Source: Acinetobacter parvus DSM 16617 = CIP 108168
GTDB taxonomy: Bacteria > Pseudomonadota > Gammaproteobacteria > Pseudomonadales > Moraxellaceae
Length of the DNA: 10,435 nt
Reading direction: 5' to 3'
Assembly (NCBI RefSeq): GCF_000368025.1
Contig: NZ_KB849211.1
Coordinates: 469,598-480,032, forward strand
Part shown: piece by piece, positions 1 through 6,398 of the stretch
Layout of the letters: each line of letters opens with the position of its first letter
Numbering within the stretch: the stretch's first letter is position 1
Position numbers and translations under genes: made by a program
Notes under the pieces: generated by a model
Databases searched by the model: none
What the model saw: the letters and a program-made list of their open reading frames with translations, nothing else
What the model was told of the DNA's origin: nothing

Positions 1-611
1 ATGCCAAGTTTTTGTTCATATTGGCGATAGATTTTAGGGGCTTTGAGTTTCACACCATCTGAGCATGTTGCAAGGTCTTTTAGCCCTAGATCAATGCCAA
101 TGGCTGTGGTTGATGTTGTTTTCTCTATCTTTGGTGCTTCTACAACTAAACAGACATACCAACGCCCACGACTATCCTCAACAAATGAGCCTGTTTTAAC
201 ATTGTATTTGCTTAGTCCGTAGCTGTCCCATAGTTTGAATTGGTGCTTGCCATATTGAACATAGCCATCAGCATATTTGATTGCTACTTTCTTGAACGGT
301 ATCCAGCCCAATGAACGCCTAGCTGATTTTTTATTGCTGACTCGCCATTTCAGTTTTGCTTTTTTGAATTGCTTGCGTCTTGTCACTAATTCTTCTGTGA
401 CCGCCTGAATCGTTTGGCTATGCAAATTACATTCTTTCGATGTGCCTTTTGTGTATTTGGCAATGTCGTATGCTGAAAAGAATTGTTGTTTGCGTTGTAG
501 ATGCTTGAAACACAAATCATTGACATAATTCCAAACAAAGTTTACCTCCAACGCTAGTTGGTCTAGCATCTTGCAATGTTTGTCTTTTATTCGTAATTTG
601 AGTGTCTTCAT
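1..611 (-). CDS. tnpB: TnpB-family RNA-guided nuclease, IS200/IS605 group, 3' end cut off by window edge
   Basis: Reading leftward from an ATG at 611-609 gives 203 uninterrupted residues that run off the window; the family is usually about 350-420 residues, so roughly the N-terminal half is present. The start MKTLKLRIKD, the FVWNYVNDL segment near residues 25-33, a basic stretch at 78-100 and the GIDLGLKDLATCSDG block at 172-186 are typical of TnpB/OrfB. Asp174 is the expected first RuvC catalytic acid; the later Glu and Asp and the zinc-ribbon cysteines would lie off-window. TnpB proteins are known to be guided by an omega RNA from the right end of the element, which would lie left of base 1. 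No tnpA is visible, so this may be an IS1341-type element or a partial copy. An extended -10 lies upstream, but no clear Shine-Dalgarno is seen. The reading frame is intact as far as shown. Confidence 0.9.
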   Translation of the reverse strand, partial: MKTLKLRIKDKHCKMLDQLALEVNFVWNYVNDLCFKHLQRKQQFFSAYDIAKYTKGTSKECNLHSQTIQAVTEELVTRRKQFKKAKLKWRVSNKKSARRSLGWIPFKKVAIKYADGYVQYGKHQFKLWDSYGLSKYNVKTGSFVEDSRGRWYVCLVVEAPKIEKTTSTTAIGIDLGLKDLATCSDGVKLKAPKIYRQYEQKLG

Positions 612-644
612 ACAATTATTTTAACCGTATTTTTCTTAATAGTG

Positions 645-653
645 ATTATAGCA
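645..653 (-). promoter_or_regulatory. Extended -10 promoter element for tnpB
   Basis: On the minus strand the bases read TGCTATAAT, a perfect extended -10, 33 bases upstream of the tnpB start codon. A -35 at 17-base spacing is poor, as is common for extended -10 promoters. It lies inside the presumed element end, so the transposon would carry its own promoter. Confidence 0.5.
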
Positions 654-665
654 AAAGTATTTAAA

Positions 666-682
666 ACGACATTTCATGTCGT
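666..682. repeat. Small perfect hairpin in presumed IS end
   Basis: ACGACAT and ATGTCGT form a perfect 7-base-pair inverted repeat around a 3-base loop, upstream of tnpB. IS200/IS605 elements lack terminal inverted repeats and instead use subterminal hairpins recognised by the Y1 transposase; the position and size here fit such a left-end hairpin. Assignment is inference, since the other end is off-window. A shorter GGC-TTAC-GCC stem lies next to it at 685-694. Confidence 0.45.
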
Positions 683-706
683 ATGGCTTACGCCAGTCGC
701 TTATAT

Positions 707-730
707 CCTCGGGCTAAACCCCGAGGTTTT
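707..730 (+). repeat. GC-rich hairpin with T-tract, presumed outer edge of TnpB element
   Basis: CCTCGGG at 707-713 pairs with CCCGAGG at 720-726 across a 6-base loop, followed on the plus strand by TTTT. It could be the outermost structure of the mobile element end or a rightward terminator shielding gdhA from antisense reading. The G+C of the stem contrasts with the AT-rich surroundings. The exact element boundary must fall between here and the gdhA terminator at 750. Confidence 0.5.
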
Positions 731-749
731 ACGCTCCAATGGATAAATA

Positions 750-781
750 AAAAATCCGATACTTTTAACATCGGATTTTTT
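750..781 (-). terminator. Rho-independent terminator of gdhA
   Basis: An 11-base-pair perfect stem (750-760 with 770-780) with a 9-base loop lies 33 bases beyond the gdhA stop codon. On the minus strand the stem ends in a run of six T and then ATTT, a classical intrinsic terminator. It also has a T-run on the plus strand and so could work both ways. Confidence 0.85.
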
Positions 782-813
782 ATGAAAAGTCTTTCTTTAT
801 TAAAGAGGAATTT

Positions 814-2157
814 TTAATAAATACCCTGACCTAGAATTGCGTCAGCCACTTTTACAAATCCAGCAATATTGGCACCATCCACATAATTGATGCTTCCATC
901 TTCCCGTGTACCATATTTCACACAATTGCGATGGATTTCTTTCATGATCGCATGCAGGCGCTCATCCACTTCCTCAAATGACCAACCCAAACGATTGGCG
1001 TTCTGCGACATTTCCAGACCTGACGTTGCCACACCACCCGCGTTAGAGGCTTTACCTGGCGCATAGAGGATTTTTGCCTCAACAAACTTCTCCACCGCAT
1101 CTAGTGTCGATGGCATATTCGCACCTTCAGCCACACAGATGACCCCGTTAGCCAAAAGAATTTCAGCATCTTCGCCATTCAACTCATTTTGTGTCGCACA
1201 TGGCAAGGCAATATCAGCACGAATATGCCAAGGTGTTTTACCCTCAAAATATTCAAAACCATGTTTAGAGGCAAAATCTGAAATACGACCACGTTTTACG
1301 TTTTTCAGTTCCATCACTTCATCCAGAAGCGCCTTGCTAAAACCGTTCTTCAAATAGACCGTACCATTTGAATCAGACAGAGTCACCACTTTTGCACCCA
1401 GGAACATGGCCTTTTCTGCCGCATATTGCGCCACATTGCCTGAACCAGAAATTGAAACCGTTTTACCCGTGAAACTGTCGCCACGAGTTTTCAGCATTTC
1501 TTCGGCAAAGTAAACCGTACCGTAACCCGTTGCTTCTGGACGCGCCAATGAGCCACCAAACGAGATGCCTTTGCCTGTAAATACACAAGAGGTGTCATTG
1601 CTGAGCTTTTTCATCATGCCCGTCATATAGCCAACCTCACGACCACCCACACCAATATCTCCTGCTGGAATATCAGTGTTTGATCCTAAATGACGGTACA
1701 ACTCAAGCATCAAGGCCTGACAGAAACGCATAATCTCGGCATCAGACTTTCCTTTGGGGTCAAAATCAGAGCCACCCTTGCCCCCACCCATTGGCAGTGT
1801 GGTCAGTGCATTTTTAAAGGTTTGCTCAAAACCCAAAAACTTCAGGATAGACAGGTTCACTGAAGGGTGAAAACGCATTCCCCCTTTAAATGGCCCAATT
1901 GCCGAATTGTACTGCACACGAAACGCGCGGTTCACATGGGTTTCACCCTGATCATCCATCCATGAAACACGGAACTGAATCACCCGTTCAGGTTCAACCA
2001 AACGCTCTAATAGACCATATTGAGCGTACTTTGGGTTCTTCTCAATGAAAGGCCATAAACTCATCATTACCTCTTCCACAGCTTGCAGAAACTCTGGTTG
2101 ATGTGGATCACGAGCTTTAACATAATCCAGGAAGTCGCTTAGGCTACTGTATTTCAA
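814..2157 (-). CDS. gdhA: NADP-specific glutamate dehydrogenase
   Basis: This cytoplasmic enzyme makes glutamate from 2-oxoglutarate, ammonium and NADPH. The 447 residues equal the length of E. coli GdhA and match it along the whole protein by recollection. Visible landmarks are the substrate-binding stretch KGGMRFHP (91-98), PMGGGKGGSDFDPKG (122-136) with the catalytic lysine at 127, PAGDIGVGGREVG (164-176) with the catalytic Asp167, and the Rossmann dinucleotide loop SGSGNVAQYA (237-246). The SDSNGT segment after the second Rossmann strand resembles the NADP-type E. coli enzyme. The ATG start is preceded by GAGGG at a suitable distance. The gene is a single unit ending in its own hairpin terminator, with the TnpB element inserted just beyond. 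Its long AT-rich upstream region holds possible nitrogen-control signals. Nothing is broken or missing. Confidence 0.97.
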   Translation of the reverse strand: MKYSSLSDFLDYVKARDPHQPEFLQAVEEVMMSLWPFIEKNPKYAQYGLLERLVEPERVIQFRVSWMDDQGETHVNRAFRVQYNSAIGPFKGGMRFHPSVNLSILKFLGFEQTFKNALTTLPMGGGKGGSDFDPKGKSDAEIMRFCQALMLELYRHLGSNTDIPAGDIGVGGREVGYMTGMMKKLSNDTSCVFTGKGISFGGSLARPEATGYGTVYFAEEMLKTRGDSFTGKTVSISGSGNVAQYAAEKAMFLGAKVVTLSDSNGTVYLKNGFSKALLDEVMELKNVKRGRISDFASKHGFEYFEGKTPWHIRADIALPCATQNELNGEDAEILLANGVICVAEGANMPSTLDAVEKFVEAKILYAPGKASNAGGVATSGLEMSQNANRLGWSFEEVDERLHAIMKEIHRNCVKYGTREDGSINYVDGANIAGFVKVADAILGQGIY

Positions 2158-2226
2158 TGTTTGACCCTCAAGTCGAATGATTCATAAAAGTGCAAAAAAA
2201 ACGCACCAAAATAGTTTAACGCACCT

Positions 2227-2255
2227 ATTTAATACTTATTTTTTTTAATTCACAA
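2227..2255 (-). promoter_or_regulatory. Candidate sigma-70 promoter of gdhA
   Basis: On the minus strand TTGTGA (2255-2250) and TTAAAT (2232-2227) are spaced by 17 bases, about 70 bases before the gdhA start. Each hexamer matches consensus at four of six places, which is weak evidence in such AT-rich DNA. The direct repeats AACGCACC lie just downstream, where a bound protein could block transcription. Confidence 0.3.
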
Positions 2256-2438
2256 TATTTTTTTCAATCATATTATTTTTAATTTTTATAAATCAAATAT
2301 TTAAAAAGAAAAAATAACGAACATTCCTATAAAAAATACCATGTATCATTTTAGTGCATTATTTAATATATTAAAGAATTTCAATTAATTAAACAAAACA
2401 AGAAAGATATGATTTATTTTAGGATTACTTGGTTAAAG

Positions 2439-2454
2439 TGCAATATTCGCACCA
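2439..2454 (-). promoter_or_regulatory. Sigma-54-like -24/-12 element facing gdhA
   Basis: The minus strand reads TGGTGCGAATATTGCA. The known sigma-54 consensus is TGGCACG-N4-TTGCW; this matches at all defined positions except CA to TG within the -24 block, and the GG-to-GC spacing is exactly right. It would give a leader of about 270 bases before gdhA, which is long. RpoN control would fit an ammonium-assimilation gene, but a chance match is possible. Confidence 0.25.
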
Positions 2455-2526
2455 TTTTTTGTCAAAATCCAACACTTTAAGCCAACTGTTGTTTCCAGAT
2501 GTTCACCGCCAACACCATCTATTTTT

Positions 2527-2535
2527 TGTTATACT
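2527..2535 (+). promoter_or_regulatory. Extended -10 promoter of rsxB-nth
   Basis: The bases TGTTATACT form an extended -10 (TG, one base, TATACT, five of six to consensus) 30 bases before the rsxB ATG, implying a leader of only about 25 bases. No good -35 is seen at 16-18 bases, which extended -10 promoters tolerate. Confidence 0.5.
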
Positions 2536-2565
2536 ATTCCGTCCCATTTTGTTTCCCCTGTTGTT

Positions 2566-3363
2566 ATGTCCCTGCCCCCACCACATTCCCTGATTGTCCA
2601 GATAGACCAGCTTTTACCACAGACACAGTGTGGTTTATGTGGGCATCGTGATGGATGTTTACCCTACGCACAGTCCATTGCCGCGGGTGAAGATGCGAAC
2701 AAATGTGTTCCAGGCGGACAGCCTGTTGCGGATGCGCTTGCCACACTGTTACAGCGACCACAATTGACTGCCGAACCCAGTGTCTGGGAAATACAGGCAG
2801 ATGGTCGCCCACAGCAAATGAAAGCGGTGATCCGTGAAGATGAATGTATTGGATGCACCAAATGTATCAGCGCATGTCCTGTAGATGCCATCATCGGCAG
2901 TGGTAAACTCATGCATACGGTGCTGGCAGATCTGTGTACCGGCTGTGAACTATGCATCCCACCTTGTCCAGTTGACTGTATTGACCTGGTTGCCGACATC
3001 AAGCCACTGCCAACCCGAGAACAGCGCGTTAAGGAACAGGATGAATTAAGGCATCGTTACTATGCCCATATCCAGCGTGAAGAAAAACGCCGCCTAAATC
3101 GTAAAGGTCCGATTGTACGGGCTGAAATCGATACCGAGTTGTTTGCCCAGTTCTCCCAGGCACTCAATAATGTGCCTGTGATTACATTGGCAGACAAGCC
3201 CAAAGAAAGCGCCCCAATTGATGCAAAAACCACGATAGAACTGGCTAAAATCCGCACCCAGATCAAGAAGCTGGAAAAACAGTTAAGCGTACGGGCTGAT
3301 GAACAGAAACAGGTGCAACTGCTTAGCCTACAGCAACGTTTAAATGAATTGCAGGAAGTCTAA
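2566..3363 (+). CDS. rsxB: RnfB/RsxB-like iron-sulfur protein without membrane anchor
   Basis: This 265-residue protein combines a four-cysteine Fe-S domain near the N-terminus (Cys22, 25, 31, 47, ending in the KCVPGG block) with two ferredoxin-type 4Fe-4S motifs of form CxxCxxCxxxC (Cys94-104 and Cys124-134), each followed by a proline. That order is the signature of RnfB/RsxB, the electron-entry subunit of the Rnf/Rsx membrane complex. Two things differ: the N-terminal membrane helix of classical RnfB is absent, and the third cysteine follows after five residues (GHRDG) where classical RnfB has four. Residues 227-265 are likely a coiled coil. No rnfACDGE neighbours are present, so the role is probably as a soluble electron carrier; partner unknown. 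The stop abuts the nth start, and in E. coli nth also ends the rsx operon, which supports the family call. The ATG has no clear Shine-Dalgarno. Confidence 0.88.
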   Translation: MSLPPPHSLIVQIDQLLPQTQCGLCGHRDGCLPYAQSIAAGEDANKCVPGGQPVADALATLLQRPQLTAEPSVWEIQADGRPQQMKAVIREDECIGCTKCISACPVDAIIGSGKLMHTVLADLCTGCELCIPPCPVDCIDLVADIKPLPTREQRVKEQDELRHRYYAHIQREEKRRLNRKGPIVRAEIDTELFAQFSQALNNVPVITLADKPKESAPIDAKTTIELAKIRTQIKKLEKQLSVRADEQKQVQLLSLQQRLNELQEV

Positions 3364-4050
3364 ATGCCCGTTAAGAATATGACCAAAAAGCAAATTCAGG
3401 TTTTCTTTGAACGCTTGCATGAGCAACGTCCCGATCCCCGTACAGAGCTGAACTATTCATCGCCATTTGAACTGCTGATTGCGGTGATGCTTTCGGCACA
3501 GGCGACCGATGTCAGCGTCAATAAGGCAACCGATAAACTCTATCCTGTGGCAAATACAGCCCAGGCCATCCTTGATCTTGGTGTCGAGGGACTCAAGGCA
3601 TATATCAAGACCATTGGGCTCTATAATGCCAAGGCTGAAAATGTGATTAAAACCTGCCAGATTTTGCTTGATCAATACCAGGGACAAGTACCCGAAACAC
3701 GTCAACAGCTTGAAGCGCTGCCAGGCGTAGGCCGTAAAACAGCAAATGTGGTGCTGAATACTGCATTTGGACAGCCAACCATGGCAGTAGACACCCATAT
3801 TTTTCGAGTGGGAAATCGTACAGGTTTAGCCGTTGGAAAGAATGTGTTAGAGGTTGAGCATCGTCTGGTTAAGGTGATCCCCAAAGAATTTATTTTGGAT
3901 GCCCATCACTGGCTGATTCTACATGGCCGTTATTGCTGTATCGCCCGTAAGCCGAAATGTTTTGAATGTGTGGTTGCAGATGTCTGCAACTGGCCTGACC
4001 GCTTTGAGTTTGGTGCAAGCAAGACCATTGCAACAAAAGACCTCAGTTAA
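3364..4050 (+). CDS. nth: Endonuclease III, DNA glycosylase/AP lyase
   Basis: Nth removes oxidised pyrimidines such as thymine glycol from DNA and nicks the abasic site, in base-excision repair. The helix-hairpin-helix LPGVGRK (119-125) carries the catalytic lysine at 125, and VDTHIFRV (142-149) carries the catalytic Asp143; both are shifted by five from E. coli Lys120 and Asp138. The C-terminal 4Fe-4S loop has Cys192, 199, 202 and 208 with the family spacing 6-2-5. The five-residue offset means the E. coli start aligns with Met6 (3379), but the first ATG has AGGA eight or so bases upstream while Met6 has no such site, so 3364 is preferred. The gene starts one base after the rsxB stop, so the two are probably co-transcribed and coupled. 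Its 228 residues are slightly longer than the E. coli 211 because of this and a short C-terminal tail. Confidence 0.97.
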   Translation: MPVKNMTKKQIQVFFERLHEQRPDPRTELNYSSPFELLIAVMLSAQATDVSVNKATDKLYPVANTAQAILDLGVEGLKAYIKTIGLYNAKAENVIKTCQILLDQYQGQVPETRQQLEALPGVGRKTANVVLNTAFGQPTMAVDTHIFRVGNRTGLAVGKNVLEVEHRLVKVIPKEFILDAHHWLILHGRYCCIARKPKCFECVVADVCNWPDRFEFGASKTIATKDLS

Positions 4051-4064
4051 TCCTGAGGTTTTTT
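4040..4064 (+). terminator. Terminator of rsxB-nth, overlapping the nth stop codon
   Basis: ACCTCAG (4040-4046) pairs with CTGAGGT (4053-4059) around a 6-base loop, followed by a run of T. The loop contains the nth stop codon and also the stop codon of the convergent small gene (4047-4049). On the minus strand the stem is followed by CTTTTG, so it may serve both genes. Confidence 0.85.
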
Positions 4065-4229
4065 ATCCTGCCGCAATTTTGGATGTAGCTGACGCGATTT
4101 TCCATTCTGCCGATTTTCCAGTGCCTGCTGTTTTTGCACATGGCGCAGCATTTTTTGGCTCTGGTACGCCAGAAACAAGAGTAAAGCCAAACTTAAGATC
4201 ACAACCAAAATAAGAACCACTTTTAGCAC
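4047..4229 (-). CDS. Small single-pass membrane protein, function unknown
   Basis: The frame encodes 60 residues: a hydrophobic segment at about 3-22 (VVLILVVILSLALLLFLAY) and then a highly charged, glutamine- and lysine-rich tail with few hydrophobic residues. That is the design of a small inner-membrane protein with a cytoplasmic or periplasmic basic tail. Support for a real gene: it uses a GTG start with GGGAG eight or nine bases upstream, it fills the space between the adk terminator and the nth terminator exactly, and its stop lies in the loop of the shared hairpin. I do not recognise a family. It has no obvious promoter of its own and may depend on read-through from adk. Confidence 0.62.
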   Translation of the reverse strand: MLKVVLILVVILSLALLLFLAYQSQKMLRHVQKQQALENRQNGKSRQLHPKLRQDKKPQD

Positions 4230-4240
4230 AAGCTTTCTCC

Positions 4241-4271
4241 CAAATAAAAAGAGCCCTATTCAGAGCCCTTT
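4241..4271 (-). terminator. Terminator of adk built from a direct repeat
   Basis: On the minus strand, GGGCTCT occurs twice in direct orientation (with AAA before the first), yet the RNA from 4271 down to 4248 folds into a ten-pair stem with a GAAU loop because two G-U wobble pairs fill the gaps. A T-rich run TTTTTATTT follows. It lies 19 bases past the adk stop. The plus-strand RNA would have A-C mismatches instead, so it should act in one direction only. Confidence 0.65.
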
Positions 4272-4289
4272 CATCATTCGCAATTCAGG

Positions 4290-4943
4290 TTATTTATCCA
4301 GAATCGCAAACAGGTCTTTTTGTACATCATCGATGGCACGCAGACCATTCAACTTATTATAAGTCGGTGCATTCTCACCAGAAGCGGCACGCGCCTGATA
4401 GAAACCAACCAATTGCTCAGTTTCGCTATGGTAAGACGCAAGACGCTTACGAATGGTCTCTTCCTGATCATCTGGACGCTGTACCAGCTCCTCACCTGTT
4501 TCGTCATCCTTACCTTCCACTTTTGGCGGATTGTAAACCAGGTGGTAAATACGACCAGACGCTGGGTGCTGACGACGACCAGAAAGACGCTGAACGATTT
4601 CTTCGTCAGGCACATCAATTTCGATCACATGGTCAATGCTGATACCCGCAGTTTCCAGAGCCTCAGCCTGTGGAATCGTACGTGGGAAACCGTCAAAAAT
4701 ACAACCATTTTCACAGTCAGGCTGGGCAATACGCTCCTTAACCAAACCAATAATCAATTCGTCTGAAACCAAACCACCTGACTCCATGACGCTTTTCGCC
4801 TTTAAGCCTAGTTCAGTACCTTCACGAATTGCAGCGCGGAGCATATCACCGGTTGAAATTTGTGGGATATTGTAGCGCTTACAGATCAACTGAGCTTGAG
4901 TACCTTTACCTGCCCCAGGTGGTCCGAGTAAAATAATGCGCAT
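4290..4943 (-). CDS. adk: Adenylate kinase
   Basis: Adk interconverts ATP plus AMP with two ADP in the cytoplasm and is essential for nucleotide balance. The 217 residues (E. coli 214) start with the P-loop GPPGAGKGT at 7-15. The AMP-binding stretch ISTGDMLRAA (29-38), the FDGFPRT block (83-89) and the mobile LID at about 122-159 are present. Arginines 119, 123, 156 and 167 fall at the E. coli catalytic positions. The LID carries HPASGRIYH and no cysteine quartet, so it is the long, zinc-free Gram-negative type. The ATG is preceded by GAGG about ten bases upstream. It lies 83 bases downstream of the DUF445 gene on the same strand, with a hairpin between, so separate transcription is likely. 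Its own terminator follows. Confidence 0.98.
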   Translation of the reverse strand: MRIILLGPPGAGKGTQAQLICKRYNIPQISTGDMLRAAIREGTELGLKAKSVMESGGLVSDELIIGLVKERIAQPDCENGCIFDGFPRTIPQAEALETAGISIDHVIEIDVPDEEIVQRLSGRRQHPASGRIYHLVYNPPKVEGKDDETGEELVQRPDDQEETIRKRLASYHSETEQLVGFYQARAASGENAPTYNKLNGLRAIDDVQKDLFAILDK

Positions 4944-4980
4944 AAAAGAACATCCTCATTTAAAAACAATAAATCTTAAA

Positions 4981-5011
4981 TTGAGCAATATGATACAGAT
5001 TTATTGCTCAA
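4981..5011 (-). terminator. Hairpin between the DUF445 gene and adk, possible weak terminator
   Basis: TTGAGCAATA (4981-4990) pairs perfectly with TATTGCTCAA (5002-5011) around an 11-base loop. On the minus strand it lies 15 bases after the DUF445 stop and is followed by only TTTAAG, so it may be a weak or partial terminator, an mRNA end stabiliser or a protein-binding site in front of adk. Confidence 0.5.
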
Positions 5012-5026
5012 CCAACATCAAATTAA

Positions 5027-6340
5027 TTATAAGAAAGCAACAAATAAGTGGATTAAACCAGCAATGAAACCAGTTACACCACCCAATAAAATTAGGATCC
5101 ACTCATCTTCTTGGAACGCAGGTCGCAATAAATTCTGGAATTCTTTCGGCGTTAGTTCACGGATACGGTCCCTAAACATTTGAAAGATTTTTTGTGCGCG
5201 GCTGGCGTTCAAGGCTGGGTCACATACAGGTCCCATGGTAATTTCAATTGAGCGATCAATCAAGTCAGTCTTGAGTCTAGCATATTCCCTAGGGCCAAGT
5301 GAAAGCTGCAATGATGTACGCACCAGTGGCGTTTCCATAATTTCATTGATATGACGCTTGACAATACGGCGGGTCTTGTCCTTTTTACTACCATACATCA
5401 TTTCAGTCATGATGGATTTTAGGGTAATCAGGTCTTCGGTCACCACTCTGGCAAACACATCAGAAACCTCTTCCTGACGTTTCATGAACGCACCCTGAAC
5501 ATTATAAGTACCAATCTTCAACACAGGCACAATCCACGGGAATTTACGGTCTTTGGTTAAACGGAAAATTTGTGGATAGCGGATATAATGTGGTTCGATC
5601 GGATTAAATACCATCCAGATCGCAATCCAGTTGGTCAGGAAGCCCCAGATGGCAGCCCAGAACGGAACAGTCCAGTGCCAAGGCACCACAAACCAGACAA
5701 TCATCTGGAAAATACCAAAGAACATTCCAATCAGCGCACTGATATGCCAAATAAAGTTGATTTCCTTTTGTCCCACTTTCAGGAACATCCGCACCATCAA
5801 ACGGCGGTCACCCTCCATCTGGCTCACCACCATTTCACGCATGTCAACCAGTGACTCAACGTTCATGGTCAGCTCAGTCACCAGTTCCCTTAATGTATTG
5901 GGTAACTGTTTATGTGCCTGTGCATAAATACGGCGCTTGATTGAATAAGGCAGGTTTTCCCACAATACCGCATTGCGTTCCAGCATGACTTCATCAATCA
6001 GGTGCTCCAGTTCAAAACCAACCTGTTCACCAATGATGTTTGCCATATCCTCAGGGTCCATCGCTTCCAGAAACTCTCGCAATGAACCTAATTTTGAAAG
6101 GGTATTGTCAGTAATGATGCCTGAAATACGTCCTGCCTTACGTGGCACAATCCCTTGCCAACCTACAGGTAATGGTCCTAGATGGAATCCCCAGAAATTA
6201 ATTGGGTAAAACACCATTTTCAAAGCCATCCACACATGTGCCCATGTTACAAAGGCAGTCACTGGAATGATACTTAAGACTGCCAGATGGTCAGGTCGCT
6301 TTAAGAAAATCTGCCACAATTCATTGACGTAATCAAACAT
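5027..6340 (-). CDS. DUF445 family inner-membrane protein
   Basis: The 437-residue protein has hydrophobic segments at about 18-45, 197-219, 224-245 and 413-437, with two long charged helical regions between. The block GFLTNWIAIWMVFNPIEPHYI (233-253) matches the DUF445 pattern (TN, then hydrophobic, then a Phe-x-Pro), and the end PKEFQNLLRPAFQEDEW followed by a glycine-rich helix is the usual C-terminus of this family (YheB-like). The function of DUF445 proteins is not established. The N-terminal part ALKMVFYPI (39-47) and the following VPRKAGRISGI region resemble the second block and its VPVLKIGTYNV region, suggesting an internal duplication. The ATG has GAGAG six bases upstream. It lies 58 bases downstream of the exported-protein gene on the same strand, with no terminator between, so co-transcription is possible. 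Confidence 0.85.
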   Translation of the reverse strand: MFDYVNELWQIFLKRPDHLAVLSIIPVTAFVTWAHVWMALKMVFYPINFWGFHLGPLPVGWQGIVPRKAGRISGIITDNTLSKLGSLREFLEAMDPEDMANIIGEQVGFELEHLIDEVMLERNAVLWENLPYSIKRRIYAQAHKQLPNTLRELVTELTMNVESLVDMREMVVSQMEGDRRLMVRMFLKVGQKEINFIWHISALIGMFFGIFQMIVWFVVPWHWTVPFWAAIWGFLTNWIAIWMVFNPIEPHYIRYPQIFRLTKDRKFPWIVPVLKIGTYNVQGAFMKRQEEVSDVFARVVTEDLITLKSIMTEMMYGSKKDKTRRIVKRHINEIMETPLVRTSLQLSLGPREYARLKTDLIDRSIEITMGPVCDPALNASRAQKIFQMFRDRIRELTPKEFQNLLRPAFQEDEWILILLGGVTGFIAGLIHLFVAFL

Positions 6341-6398
6341 GCATGACTCTCAAAATTATTGATACATTATGGCCTATAGATGAACAGCTTGCCTTCTC

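Larger units (their letters stand above)
2158..2565. other. AT-rich intergenic region between divergent gdhA and rsxB
   Basis: These 408 bases contain no credible reading frame. The middle (about 2225-2430) is extremely AT-rich. The gdhA side holds direct repeats AACGCACC at 2200-2207 and 2218-2225 and the word AAAGTGCAA at 2187-2195, repeated at 2435-2443. The rsxB side is less AT-rich and carries an extended -10 promoter. The length suggests that gdhA is controlled by upstream-binding factors, but no single operator can be named. Confidence 0.6.

Noticed and set aside
2187..2225. NtrC binding site upstream of gdhA
   Set aside because: The known NtrC dyad has GCAC on the left and GTGC on the right; here the order is GTGC then GCAC, the opposite polarity, so the match is not an NtrC site.
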